Below are positions 1 through 8,025 of a DNA stretch of 64,000 bases, piece by piece; position 1 is the stretch's first letter, and each line of letters begins with the position of its first letter. The translations under genes were made by a program, and so were the position numbers. The notes beneath the pieces were generated by a model. It was given only the letters and a program-made list of their open reading frames with translations. It did not search any database and was not told where the DNA came from. Origin of the DNA: Tianweitania populi (GTDB taxonomy: Bacteria; Pseudomonadota; Alphaproteobacteria; Rhizobiales; Rhizobiaceae); contig NZ_BMZQ01000001.1 of NCBI RefSeq assembly GCF_014652875.1, positions 1-64,000 of the forward strand, in the 5' to 3' direction.

Positions 1-221
1 GCGGCTTGAAGGCTGCGGCGAAGATGATCGAGGACGGCGTCATTACCGACTTCATCAAGCAGCGCTACCAAGGTTGGGACAAAGCGGAAGGGCAGGCGAT
101 CCTGTCAGGCAGCCGCAGCCTGGAAGAGGTGGCTGCCCGTGTCACGAAGGACAACCTCCAACCGCAGCCACGTTCCGGCAAGCAGGAATGGCTGGAAAAC
201 GTTGTCAACCGCTACGTCTAA
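1..221 (+). CDS. xylA: Xylose isomerase, C-terminal part (5' end outside window)
   Basis: Only the last 72 or so codons are present, in the frame that begins with the codon at 3-5; the gene continues upstream of the window. The visible tail (a RYQGWD segment, then an AILSG/SLEEVAA helix, then a C-terminal NVVNRY end) matches the C-terminal arm of bacterial xylose isomerases, which mediates tetramer contacts. The enzyme converts D-xylose to D-xylulose in the cytoplasm using divalent metal. It ends with TAA, six bases before the convergent CYTH/CHAD gene. The catalytic and metal-binding residues are not in view, so the call rests on the tail alone. Confidence 0.8.
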   Translation, partial: GLKAAAKMIEDGVITDFIKQRYQGWDKAEGQAILSGSRSLEEVAARVTKDNLQPQPRSGKQEWLENVVNRYV

Positions 222-227
222 GCGGTT

Positions 228-1679
228 TTAGTCCCAGAAGCGCTTGGCATCGACGAAGGTGCCATGTGCTTCAACAGCGGCCGCGAGCCGTTTCTTTTTC
301 TTGGCGCCGGCCAAGAGCGATTGTGCGTCCGGATGGTCGGTAAGCCCCAAGGTTTCGATCAGCGCCGGCGCGGCCGCGATGTCGTTCAGTGAACCCAGCT
401 CTTCCTGAAGCCCTTCCAGGGCGGCCACAAACGCGCCGTGACGGCGCCGCTCGCGCTTGTCGGGGAACAGGCCGGCAAAGAACTCCGAGGCATAACGGAG
501 TTTCTTGGCATCCTTGCGCACTTCGTGGCGTGTTGTCTCGTCGAGCTTGTCGAGATCCTCGCCGTTTTTCTTGACCTTCTTGCGGAACTTGCGAAGCGGC
601 TTGGCTGCAAAAAGCGGAGCGAGCCGGTTGCGGTTCGAGCGCGTGTCTTCATCACTCAGCCAGGCGCCCATTGCTGCCCACTCCACGACATCCAGCATCA
701 GCATGCGCACGCGCTTGCCTTCGAGAGCAGCAATGATCCGGTCGTAGGCTTCGTCGCGGGCCGATTGCAGTCGTTCGTGAAGGGCTTCGGCTTCGTTGCG
801 TTTGACGAGAACGTCGAGATCCCGGCCTTCGCCGAGCAGAGCGGCAAGCCATTTCAGGTCCTGCCGAATGGTTTCGGCCTGTTCGTCGGTGTAGAGCGGC
901 TTGAAAATGGTGAAGGCGGCACGAAGACGTCGCAAGGCAACACGCGCCTGATGGAGCGCGAGCGGGCTGCGCGTGTCGAGCAACAGGGTTTCGTTCAGCC
1001 TGTACTGCTTCAGGCAGGCGGCGATGATTGTCTCAAAAGCAGACTGAGCGGTCATGCTGGGAACGAGTTCCACGGGGGCCGTTTTGAAGCTGTCAGGCTG
1101 CGCTTCGAGGCAAAGAAAGCCTCGCTCCGATTTACTGTTCACGCTCAAGCGCACAGGCGTTACTTCATCCAGCTGCCGTGCCAGGCGGAAGAGGTAGGCG
1201 AGGCTGCCGCCTTTCAACTCCAACTCCAGCTCGCACAAGGGCGAGCGCCGGTCGGTGGCAACGATGTCTCCGAGGTCCAGTGCGCATTCGACAACGTCAT
1301 CGCCGTCGACCAGCTTCCAGACGCGACGCTCCACCACCACGCGGAAAGCGGGGGCGAGGTCACGCACATGGTCGCCGAGCAGCATGGTCAACGGCGTCTT
1401 GTCGTCGATCACGAGCGTCATGTCGTCGACGCCTTGCTCCCATTCCGGGCGCGCAAACAACCCGACGGCGCTCTTGGACGTGCCCTTTAGTGTCTGGATC
1501 AGCCGTTCGTTTTCGCGACGTATCCGAAGAGAAAAGCCGTTCTTGCGCAGGTGCTGGTCAGGCGTGTCGAAATAGGTCGCTTGCAGCGCGAGGGCTTCCG
1601 GCTCACCTGCGAGCAGAGGCGATGATGCCAGTGTTTCCACTGCATCCGGCGCAATCTGAAGCTTGAGTTCGACTTCCAT
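228..1679 (-). CDS. CYTH and CHAD domain protein (inorganic triphosphatase YgiF-like)
   Basis: This is a 483-residue cytoplasmic protein. The N-terminus carries the CYTH signature ExExK (EVELKL, residues 2-7), followed by the tunnel-fold strands to about residue 195, with RIRR and an acidic ELELE strand. From about residue 209 a CHAD domain follows, with the HQARVALRRLR signature and several conserved His/Arg/Lys clusters. CYTH enzymes hydrolyse inorganic tripolyphosphate, and CHAD domains bind polyphosphate, so a role in polyphosphate or triphosphate metabolism is likely. The gene is convergent with xylA. The start was taken at the ATG that puts the ExExK motif at the extreme N-terminus, as is usual. 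The exact substrate is inference. Confidence 0.85.
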   Translation of the reverse strand: MEVELKLQIAPDAVETLASSPLLAGEPEALALQATYFDTPDQHLRKNGFSLRIRRENERLIQTLKGTSKSAVGLFARPEWEQGVDDMTLVIDDKTPLTMLLGDHVRDLAPAFRVVVERRVWKLVDGDDVVECALDLGDIVATDRRSPLCELELELKGGSLAYLFRLARQLDEVTPVRLSVNSKSERGFLCLEAQPDSFKTAPVELVPSMTAQSAFETIIAACLKQYRLNETLLLDTRSPLALHQARVALRRLRAAFTIFKPLYTDEQAETIRQDLKWLAALLGEGRDLDVLVKRNEAEALHERLQSARDEAYDRIIAALEGKRVRMLMLDVVEWAAMGAWLSDEDTRSNRNRLAPLFAAKPLRKFRKKVKKNGEDLDKLDETTRHEVRKDAKKLRYASEFFAGLFPDKRERRRHGAFVAALEGLQEELGSLNDIAAAPALIETLGLTDHPDAQSLLAGAKKKKRLAAAVEAHGTFVDAKRFWD

Positions 1680-1760
1680 TTGAGGCCCCGCAGTCCCGTT
1701 TGCGCCGTAGCCCTTAGGTATGGTGCATCTAAGACCATGCCAGTGCTGCGTTACGCTCTT

Positions 1761-1788
1761 GTGTCAGGTTGGGGGTGTCAGGTTGGGG
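1761..1788. repeat. Tandem 14-bp direct duplication
   Basis: The unit GTGTCAGGTTGGGG occurs twice without a gap (1761-1774 and 1775-1788) in the spacer between the CYTH/CHAD gene and the stop codon of the GlxA-type regulator. A partial third copy (TGTGTCAAG) follows. It looks like a replication-slippage duplication in non-coding DNA. No function is apparent. Confidence 0.8.
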
Positions 1789-1792
1789 TGTG

Positions 1793-2770
1793 TCAAGCAC
1801 GCCGCATCCGCGTAGGTGGTTGTCCGAAGGCGGCTGCGAAGGCGCGGGAGAAACTGGCAGCGCTTGCAAAGCCGGTGCGGGTCGCGATGCCAGCCATTGG
1901 CTCGGACGTATCCAAAACCAGCCGGCGTGCCGCGTTGAGGCGCAGGCGCAAGGCATAGGCGCCGGGCGTTTCGCCGATCCTGCGTTGAAACAGCGTTTCC
2001 AGGGTGCGCGTGCTGATGCCGGTGCGTCGCGCGATCGCTGCGGTCGTCAGAGGGTGCTCGATGTGGCTTTCCATGAGGCGGATCGCCTTGGCCAAACGCG
2101 GATCGTAGCCGTCGAGACGGCCGAGCGACACCAAAGGCTGGGCGTCGCTCGCAGCCCGGGTCTGGTCGTAGATGAAGACGGATGCGACATCGAGCGCCAC
2201 AGCCATGCCGAGGCGCGAGCGCACGAGATGCAGCATGAGGTCGAAGGTGGGGGAAGCACCGCCGGCGGTGAAGATCGGCTCGTCGATGACATAGCGGTCC
2301 GGGCGGATGTCGGTGTGCGGAAAAGCTGCGGCGAAATCCTCCAGGTCTTCCCAATGCGTGGTTGCCGCGCGGCCTTCCAGAAGGCCGGCATGACCCAGCA
2401 CCCAGGTTCCGGCTTCGACACCGCCGATGGCCCGGGCAGTGCGGGCAATTTTGCGGATGCCGGCGAGAACGGGCCGCGCCGTTTCGCTGCGTGCGCCAAA
2501 GCCACCGATGACGATCAGCGTATCTGTTGCGGCTGCGGCATCGAATGCGCCTTCCACGGCGATGGGCAGGCCGCAACTCGTTAAAGCCGGTAGCCCGTCG
2601 GCTGAAACCAGACGGAAATCGAACAGTCTTTCACCGGCGATCCGGTTTGCTGCCCGCAGCGGGTCGATGGCCGATGCGACACACAGAATCGAGGCGCCTG
2701 GCACCACGAGGAAAGTGAGGCGAAGGGGCGTTGTTTCAGGTTGAAAGATGGACAGCCTTGCGTGCTTCAT
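1793..2770 (-). CDS. GlxA-family transcriptional regulator (probable carnitine-catabolism activator, CdhR-like)
   Basis: The protein has 325 residues when started at the internal Met (MKHARLSIFQ). The longer frame adds 21 residues that run back through the divergent promoter, so the shorter start is preferred. Residues about 10-180 form a DJ-1/PfpI-like glutamine amidotransferase fold. The C-terminal 100 residues contain two AraC-type helix-turn-helix units (AIARRTGISTRTLETLFQR and ATRTGFASAASFSRAFAAAFG). This architecture matches GbdR/CdhR-type activators that control quaternary-amine catabolism. It is divergent, with a 77-bp gap, from the BKACE and carnitine dehydrogenase genes, so it probably activates them in response to carnitine. 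Ligand identity is inference from context. Confidence 0.85.
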   Translation of the reverse strand: MKHARLSIFQPETTPLRLTFLVVPGASILCVASAIDPLRAANRIAGERLFDFRLVSADGLPALTSCGLPIAVEGAFDAAAATDTLIVIGGFGARSETARPVLAGIRKIARTARAIGGVEAGTWVLGHAGLLEGRAATTHWEDLEDFAAAFPHTDIRPDRYVIDEPIFTAGGASPTFDLMLHLVRSRLGMAVALDVASVFIYDQTRAASDAQPLVSLGRLDGYDPRLAKAIRLMESHIEHPLTTAAIARRTGISTRTLETLFQRRIGETPGAYALRLRLNAARRLVLDTSEPMAGIATRTGFASAASFSRAFAAAFGQPPTRMRRA

Positions 2771-2847
2771 CAAATCAGTTTCGTAAAGTGTGAAACGACA
2801 TCTCGCAACGGCGGCAATGATAGCGGCCAACAAAGGGGAGATGTTTC
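2771..2847 (+). promoter_or_regulatory. Divergent promoter/operator region between regulator and carnitine genes
   Basis: This 77-bp spacer must hold promoters for both directions. It contains an imperfect palindrome GTTTC-N9-GAAAC (2778-2782 and 2792-2796), a plausible half-site pair for the GlxA-type regulator. AAGGGGAG at 2833-2840 lies seven bases before the ATG at 2848 and serves as the ribosome binding site, which decides that start over the out-of-frame ATG at 2841. No clear sigma-70 boxes were assigned. Confidence 0.4.
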
Positions 2848-3771
2848 ATGCCGCTCGAAATGAACCGCGAGGTTTTCATCACCTGTGCCGTGACGGGCTC
2901 AGGCGGCACGCAGGATCGCAGCCCGCATGTGCCACGTTCGCCTGAGCAGATCGCCGCATCGGCAATCGATGCCGCAAAGGCAGGTGCTGCGATCGTGCAT
3001 TGCCATGTTCGGGATCCTGAAACAGGCAAACCGCGTCGCGATATCGCTCTTTATCGCGAAGTCACCGAGCGCATTCGGGACGCTGATGTCGATGTGGTGT
3101 TGAACCTGACCGCCGGCATGGGCGGCGACATGGTGTTCGGCAGTGTCGAGCAGCCGCTGCCTTTGAAGGAGCAGGGCACCGACATGGGCGGCGCGAGCGA
3201 TCGCGTCGAGCATATCCGCCAATGCCTGCCGGAGATCTGCACGCTGGATTGCGGCACGATGAACTTCAACGAAGCCGATTACGTCATGACCAACACGCCC
3301 GGCATGTTGCGCGCGATGGGCGCCAAGATGACGGAAATGGGCGTGAAGCCGGAGATCGAGGCGTTCGACACGGGCCATCTCTGGTTTGCCAAGCAGTTGG
3401 TCAGTGAAGGTGTGCTGGCTCCTGATGCGTTGGTGCAGCTCTGCATGGGGGTGCCCTGGGGTGCACCGGATGACCTCAACACCTTCATGGCGATGGTCAA
3501 CAACGTGCCTGATGATTGGACATGGTCGGCCTTTGCGTTGGGCCGCAACCAGATGGCCTACGCGGCGGCGGCTGTGCTTGCCGGCGGCAATGTGCGTGTC
3601 GGGCTCGAAGACAATCTGTGGCTCGACAAGGGGGTATTGGCCACGAACGCGCAACTGGTGGAGCGCGCCGGGACGATCGTCACCAATATGGGCGCGCGGG
3701 TGCTTGGACCGGACGAGGTCCGCAAGAAGCTCAACCTGACCAAGCGTGCACCGCTGGCGCAGGCGGTGTGA
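2848..3771 (+). CDS. cdhC: BKACE-family beta-keto acid cleavage enzyme (probable 3-dehydrocarnitine cleavage enzyme)
   Basis: This 307-residue TIM-barrel enzyme has the Zn-binding HCH motif in IVHCHVRDPETG (about residues 49-52) and the conserved EIEAFDTGH strand. BKACE (DUF849) enzymes condense a beta-keto acid with acetyl-CoA to give acetoacetate and a new CoA thioester. In carnitine catabolism the substrate is 3-dehydrocarnitine and the products are betainyl-CoA and acetoacetate. The adjacent hydroxyacyl-dehydrogenase-like gene and the divergent GlxA-type regulator match the cdh clusters of Pseudomonas and rhizobia, which supports that role over lysine-type (Kce) substrates. A betainyl-CoA thioesterase gene (cdhB) was not seen. 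Substrate assignment is inference from context. Confidence 0.75.
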   Translation: MPLEMNREVFITCAVTGSGGTQDRSPHVPRSPEQIAASAIDAAKAGAAIVHCHVRDPETGKPRRDIALYREVTERIRDADVDVVLNLTAGMGGDMVFGSVEQPLPLKEQGTDMGGASDRVEHIRQCLPEICTLDCGTMNFNEADYVMTNTPGMLRAMGAKMTEMGVKPEIEAFDTGHLWFAKQLVSEGVLAPDALVQLCMGVPWGAPDDLNTFMAMVNNVPDDWTWSAFALGRNQMAYAAAAVLAGGNVRVGLEDNLWLDKGVLATNAQLVERAGTIVTNMGARVLGPDEVRKKLNLTKRAPLAQAV

Positions 3772-3782
3772 AGGAGATGACC

Positions 3783-4790
3783 ATGCAGATCACCAAGGCA
3801 GCCTGCATCGGCGGTGGCGTTATTGGAGCAGGATGGGTGGCGCGGCTGGTGCTCAACGGCATCGACGTTGCGCTTTATGATCCTGATCCTCAGGCGAGCC
3901 GCAAGGTCGATGAAGTTCTCGCCGGTGCGCGACGCGCCTACTTGCAGATGGTGCCGTCAGGCCTGCCGAAGGAAGGCCGCGTCACCTATGTCAGCACGGT
4001 TGCAGAAGCGGTCGGGGATGCGGACTTCATCCAGGAAAGCGTGCCGGAACGTCTCGACCTCAAGCACAAGGTGCTGGCCGAGATCGACGCTCATGCACGT
4101 CCCGACGCGTTGATCGGTTCATCGACCTCCGGCATCAAGCCGACGGAAATGGCCAGCGCGCTTCAGCATCCCGAGCGGCTGGTCGTCGCGCATCCCTTCA
4201 ACCCGGTTTACCTTCTGCCGCTGGTGGAGATCGTCGGCGGGGAAAAGACGGCACCGGAATTCATCGACAAGGCGAAAGCCGTTTACGCGTCGATCGGCAT
4301 GAAGCCGGTGGTGATCCGCAAGGAGATCGAGGCGTTTGTCGGTGATCGTTTGCTGGAAGCGATCTGGCGCGAATCCTTGTGGCTGATCAAGGACGGCATC
4401 ACGACTGTTGAAGAGCTGGACGACATCATCCGCTATTCCTTCGGCTTGCGTTGGGCGCAAATGGGCTTGTTCCAGACCTATCGCATTGCCGGCGGAGAGG
4501 CGGGCATGCGTCACTTCATGGAACAGTTCGGCCCCTGTCTGTCATGGCCCTGGACCAAGCTGACCGATGTGCCCGAGTTCAACGACGAGCTTGTCGATCT
4601 CATTGCAGGCCAATCCGACGAACAATCAGGCCACTACACGATCCGCGAACTGGAGAAGATCCGCGACGACAACCTCGTGGCGATCATGGGAACGCTTGCG
4701 CAGCAGAACGAAGGGCAAGGCTGGGGCGCGGGCGCGTTGCAGAAGGACTATGTAGCCAGGCTGAAAGCGGCTGGCGAAGCGCAGGGCTGA
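3783..4790 (+). CDS. cdhA: L-carnitine dehydrogenase (3-hydroxyacyl-CoA dehydrogenase family)
   Basis: A 335-residue NAD-dependent dehydrogenase. The N-terminal Rossmann motif GGGVIGAGWVARLVLNG (about residues 8-24) and the acidic YDPDP loop bind NAD. SSTSGIKPTEMA and HPFNPVYLLPLVE are the family's catalytic-region signatures, with His as general base, and a helical C-terminal domain follows. L-carnitine dehydrogenase oxidises the 3-hydroxyl to give 3-dehydrocarnitine, the substrate of the upstream BKACE enzyme. The gene starts 11 bases after that stop; AAGGAG at 3771-3776 is correctly spaced for the ATG at 3783 and abuts the alternative ATG at 3777. A generic 3-hydroxybutyryl-CoA dehydrogenase is the main alternative. 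Confidence 0.75.
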   Translation: MQITKAACIGGGVIGAGWVARLVLNGIDVALYDPDPQASRKVDEVLAGARRAYLQMVPSGLPKEGRVTYVSTVAEAVGDADFIQESVPERLDLKHKVLAEIDAHARPDALIGSSTSGIKPTEMASALQHPERLVVAHPFNPVYLLPLVEIVGGEKTAPEFIDKAKAVYASIGMKPVVIRKEIEAFVGDRLLEAIWRESLWLIKDGITTVEELDDIIRYSFGLRWAQMGLFQTYRIAGGEAGMRHFMEQFGPCLSWPWTKLTDVPEFNDELVDLIAGQSDEQSGHYTIRELEKIRDDNLVAIMGTLAQQNEGQGWGAGALQKDYVARLKAAGEAQG

Positions 4791-4799
4791 AAGGCAGGC

Positions 4800-4961
4800 T
4801 CAGCCGTGATGGGACAGGAGAACCGTCACGGCGATCGCGGCGAGTGCGAAAACTGCGATCTTCCAGACATCGCGCCGCGCGCGCAGGCCTGGAAGCCCGA
4901 GCGGACGCCAAAGATGCAGCGCCATCATCGCCAGGATGAGGAGGGATAGTGCCTTGCTCAC
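4800..4961 (-). CDS. Small two-helix membrane protein, 53 residues
   Basis: A GTG-started frame encodes 53 residues: a hydrophobic helix (LSLLILAMMALHLW), a short basic loop (LRARRDVWK), a second hydrophobic helix (IAVFALAAIAVTVLL) and an SHHG tail. This hairpin layout resembles small uncharacterised inner-membrane proteins that I believe are common in rhizobia, but I cannot name a family. The frame stays open upstream to about 5050 without an ATG or TTG, so GTG 4961 is the only usable start; the ribosome binding site is weak. It is convergent with the carnitine dehydrogenase gene and divergent from the acyl-CoA synthetase gene. Function is unknown. Confidence 0.5.
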   Translation of the reverse strand: MSKALSLLILAMMALHLWRPLGLPGLRARRDVWKIAVFALAAIAVTVLLSHHG

Positions 4962-5109
4962 GGGCGCGGTCTCGATCCGCCCGCGCCGGTCCGCTGGCCA
5001 TTTCCAAACCTCTGCAAAGTCATGCCTGCCGCTCGCTCGCCGTCTCGTTCAATGGTTGGATGGACCTTTGGTGACGGCTTGCTAATCTGCCGGCTGCAGG
5101 GAGGCATCT

Positions 5110-7038
5110 ATGACATCGCAGTATCATGAAACCATGGCCGCGTGGCGCAAAAATCCGGAAGCGTTCTTCGGGGACGTCGCCAAGGAAATCGACTGGTTCA
5201 CGCCTTGGGAGACGGTGTTCGACCCCCAAGCCGGCGTTTACGGCCACTGGTTCACCGGCGCGACCTGCAACATGTGCTACAATGCACTTGACCGCCATGT
5301 CGCGGGTGACCGCGCCGATCAAACCGCGCTGATCTATGACAGCCCGGTCACGTCAACCAAGAAGCACTACACCTATCGCGAGATCCTGGACGAGGTGGTG
5401 GCGCTGGCTGCCGTGTTGCGCGCGCAGGGTGTGGAGAAAGGCGACCGCGTCATCATCTATATGCCGATGGTGCCGGAAGCGGGCTTCGCCATGCTGGCCT
5501 GTGCGCGGCTCGGCGCCATTCACTCCGTGGTGTTCGGTGGCTTTGCGGCCAAGGAGTTGGCGGCCCGCATCGACGATGCACAACCCAAGGTGATCGTGTC
5601 AGCGTCCTGCGGCATCGAGACCACGCGGATCATCGACTACAAGCCGCTGCTCGACCAGGCGATCGCGTTCTCGTCCGCCAAACCGCCGGCCTGCATCATC
5701 CTGCAGCGGCCGCAGAAGCCGTGTTCCCTCGTTGAAGGACGCGACATCGATTATACCAAGGCTGTTGGCGAGGCGCGCGCCGCGGGAACGCAGGTCGACT
5801 GTGTGCCGGTGCACGCACCTGATCCACTCTACATCCTTTACACCTCAGGCACGACCGGCAAGCCCAAGGGCGTGGTGCATGACACCGGCGGCCTCATGGT
5901 TATGTTGAAATGGACCATGTGGCATGAGTTCGGCGTGAAGCCGGGCGAGGTTTTCTTCTGCTCCTCCGATGTCGGCTGGATCGTCGGGCATCATTACATC
6001 GTCTATGGCCCGTTGCTGCATGGCGCGACCTCCATCCTTTACGAAGGCAAGCCGGTCGGCACGCCGGATGCCGGGGCTTACTGGCGCGTGATTGCCGAGC
6101 ATGGCGCCGTCGGTCTGTTCACCGCACCGACGGCTTTCCGGGCGATCAAGAAGGAGGATCCGGAAGGTCTGCTGATCAAGAACTTCGATCTGTCCAAGTT
6201 CAGGAACCTGTTCCTTGCGGGCGAACGCGGCGATCCGGAAACCATCAAATGGGCGGAAAACAAGCTCGGTGTGCCGGTAATCGATCACTGGTGGCAGACC
6301 GAAAGCGGCTCGCCGATCAGCCACAATCCCGTTGGGCTCGGCATGCTACCAGTGAAATACGGGTCACCGGGCGTTCCCATGCCCGGCTATGACGTGCAGG
6401 TGGTGGATGACAATTGCGACCCAGTGGAAGCGGGAACGCTTGGCAATGTCGTGATCCGCTTGCCCTTGCCGCCCGGTGCCTTGCCCACCTTGTGGCAGGC
6501 CGATGAGCGGTTTTGCGAAGCCTACCTGGAAGAGTTCCCCGGCTACTACAAGACGGCCGATGCCGGCATCATCGACGATGACGGCTATATCTTCATCATG
6601 TCGCGTACGGACGACATCATCAATGTCGCGGGCCATCGTCTGTCCACCGGCGCCATGGAAGAGGTTGTTGCCGCCCATCCAAATGTCGCGGAATGCGCGG
6701 TGATCGGCATTGCCGATCCCTTAAAGGGACAGGTGCCGCTTGGGCTTGTGGTGCTGAATTCCGGCGTTGACCGCGATGCGGCCGAGGTGGAGCGTGAGGT
6801 TGTCCAGCTTGTCCGCGAGCGGATTGGGGCGGTGGCTGCCTTGAAGCAGGTGATCGTCATCAAGCGCCTGCCGAAAACGCGCTCCGGCAAGATCCTGCGC
6901 GCCACCATGCAGAAGCTCGCGGATCATCAGGAATGGACCATGCCGGCCACAATCGACGATCCCCTGATCATGGATGAGATCGGCGAGGCGATGTCCCGGC
7001 ATGGGCTTGGCGAGGGTGCTCAAACCGCGAAAGGTTGA
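5110..7038 (+). CDS. prpE: Propionyl-CoA synthetase-type acyl-CoA ligase (AMP-forming)
   Basis: This 642-residue member of the ANL superfamily shows the AMP-binding loop YTSGTTGKPKG (about residues 245-255), the DHWWQTESG motif, the YKTADAG hinge region and the C-terminal RLPKTRSGKILR segment with the catalytic, acetylation-sensitive lysine. An N-terminal ACAS_N domain (WRKNPEAFF...WF) places it with acetyl/propionyl-CoA synthetases, and the sequence resembles PrpE more than Acs. It would convert short-chain acids plus ATP and CoA to acyl-CoA. GGGAGG at 5099-5104 sets the start. Located beside the carnitine genes, it could activate short acids from that pathway, but the link is positional only. 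Confidence 0.8.
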   Translation: MTSQYHETMAAWRKNPEAFFGDVAKEIDWFTPWETVFDPQAGVYGHWFTGATCNMCYNALDRHVAGDRADQTALIYDSPVTSTKKHYTYREILDEVVALAAVLRAQGVEKGDRVIIYMPMVPEAGFAMLACARLGAIHSVVFGGFAAKELAARIDDAQPKVIVSASCGIETTRIIDYKPLLDQAIAFSSAKPPACIILQRPQKPCSLVEGRDIDYTKAVGEARAAGTQVDCVPVHAPDPLYILYTSGTTGKPKGVVHDTGGLMVMLKWTMWHEFGVKPGEVFFCSSDVGWIVGHHYIVYGPLLHGATSILYEGKPVGTPDAGAYWRVIAEHGAVGLFTAPTAFRAIKKEDPEGLLIKNFDLSKFRNLFLAGERGDPETIKWAENKLGVPVIDHWWQTESGSPISHNPVGLGMLPVKYGSPGVPMPGYDVQVVDDNCDPVEAGTLGNVVIRLPLPPGALPTLWQADERFCEAYLEEFPGYYKTADAGIIDDDGYIFIMSRTDDIINVAGHRLSTGAMEEVVAAHPNVAECAVIGIADPLKGQVPLGLVVLNSGVDRDAAEVEREVVQLVRERIGAVAALKQVIVIKRLPKTRSGKILRATMQKLADHQEWTMPATIDDPLIMDEIGEAMSRHGLGEGAQTAKG

Positions 7039-7067
7039 TTTCGCAACGCGCTCCAACCATTGTCGGC

Positions 7068-7088
7068 GGCGGCCCGGGGTGGGCCGCC
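7068..7088 (+). other. Intercistronic hairpin between prpE and the SDR gene
   Basis: GGCGGCCC (7068-7075) pairs perfectly with GGGCCGCC (7081-7088) around a 5-base loop. It lies just before the ribosome binding site of the next gene and has no following T run. It may stabilise or partly terminate the prpE transcript rather than end it. Confidence 0.4.
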
Positions 7089-7105
7089 AACTCTGGAGCA
7101 ACGGA

Positions 7106-7891
7106 ATGGCACTCGACGGCAGGGTCGCGATCGTCACAGGAGCCGCGACCGGTATCGGCTATGCCATTGCCGAACGGTTCGTGCGAGATCGCGTCAAGGT
7201 GATCGTCGCCGATGTCGACACGGTTGCGGGCGAGAAAGCGGTGGATGATTTTCGCCGGCTGGGCGACGCGACCTTCGTGCGCGCCGATGTTTCGAAACGG
7301 CTCGACATCCACAATCTCTTAGCGGCCACCATCGACACTTATGGTGATGTCGACATCCTCGTGAACAATGCCGGCATCGTGCGCGGCGCCGACTTTCTGG
7401 ATGTCACGGAAGAAGACTTCGACCGCGTGCTGGCGGTCAATCTCAAGGGGTCGTTTCTGGCTGGTCAAGCCGCCGCACGCTTCATGGTCGACAAGATCAA
7501 AAATGGCGGTGCGGCCGGCGTCATCATCAACATGTCTTCGATCAACGCGATTTTCGGTCTGCCGGATCAGGGACCCTATTCCATCTCGAAGGGTGGTGTG
7601 AGCCAACTCACGAAAGTGATGGCCATCTCGCTGGCACCCTACGGCATCCGGGTGAACGCGATCGGGCCGGGCTCGATTGCCACCGCGATGCTGGATGCTG
7701 TCAACAGTGATCCTGACGCGCGGCAGCGCATCCTGTCACGCACGCCGATGGGACGGGTGGGTGAGGCCTCGGAGATTGCTGCTATTGCGGCGTTCCTGGC
7801 CTCAAACGAAGCGAGCTACATCACGGGCCAGACCATCTACGCCGACGGCGGTCGCCTGCCGCTGAACTACACTGTACCCGTAAAAAGCTGA
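7106..7891 (+). CDS. Short-chain dehydrogenase/reductase (SDR, FabG-like)
   Basis: A 261-residue classical SDR. The cofactor motif TGAATGIG is near the N-terminus, followed by NNAG in VDILVNNAGIV, the catalytic Ser of NMSSINA, and Tyr and Lys in YSISKGG. A C-terminal GQTIYADGG strand is typical. The acidic residue after strand 2 (VADVD) suggests NAD(H) preference. The ATG at 7106 follows a CTGGAG ribosome site at 7093-7098; a longer open frame upstream overlaps prpE and lacks SDR similarity. It lies 67 bases after prpE in the same direction and may be co-transcribed. The substrate cannot be told; SDR names such as 3-oxoacyl-ACP reductase would be generic. Confidence 0.85.
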   Translation: MALDGRVAIVTGAATGIGYAIAERFVRDRVKVIVADVDTVAGEKAVDDFRRLGDATFVRADVSKRLDIHNLLAATIDTYGDVDILVNNAGIVRGADFLDVTEEDFDRVLAVNLKGSFLAGQAAARFMVDKIKNGGAAGVIINMSSINAIFGLPDQGPYSISKGGVSQLTKVMAISLAPYGIRVNAIGPGSIATAMLDAVNSDPDARQRILSRTPMGRVGEASEIAAIAAFLASNEASYITGQTIYADGGRLPLNYTVPVKS

Positions 7892-8025
7892 TCCCTCCGT
7901 CAACCTCCTGACAATCCTGACAGAGGGCTGTCAGGAGCCGTGTGGCATGATCATCTTGCCGTTCGAGGAGTGAGCCACCATTTTGCTGGCTACCACCGAT
8001 TAATCGGCGCGTAAGGAGGATCAGC

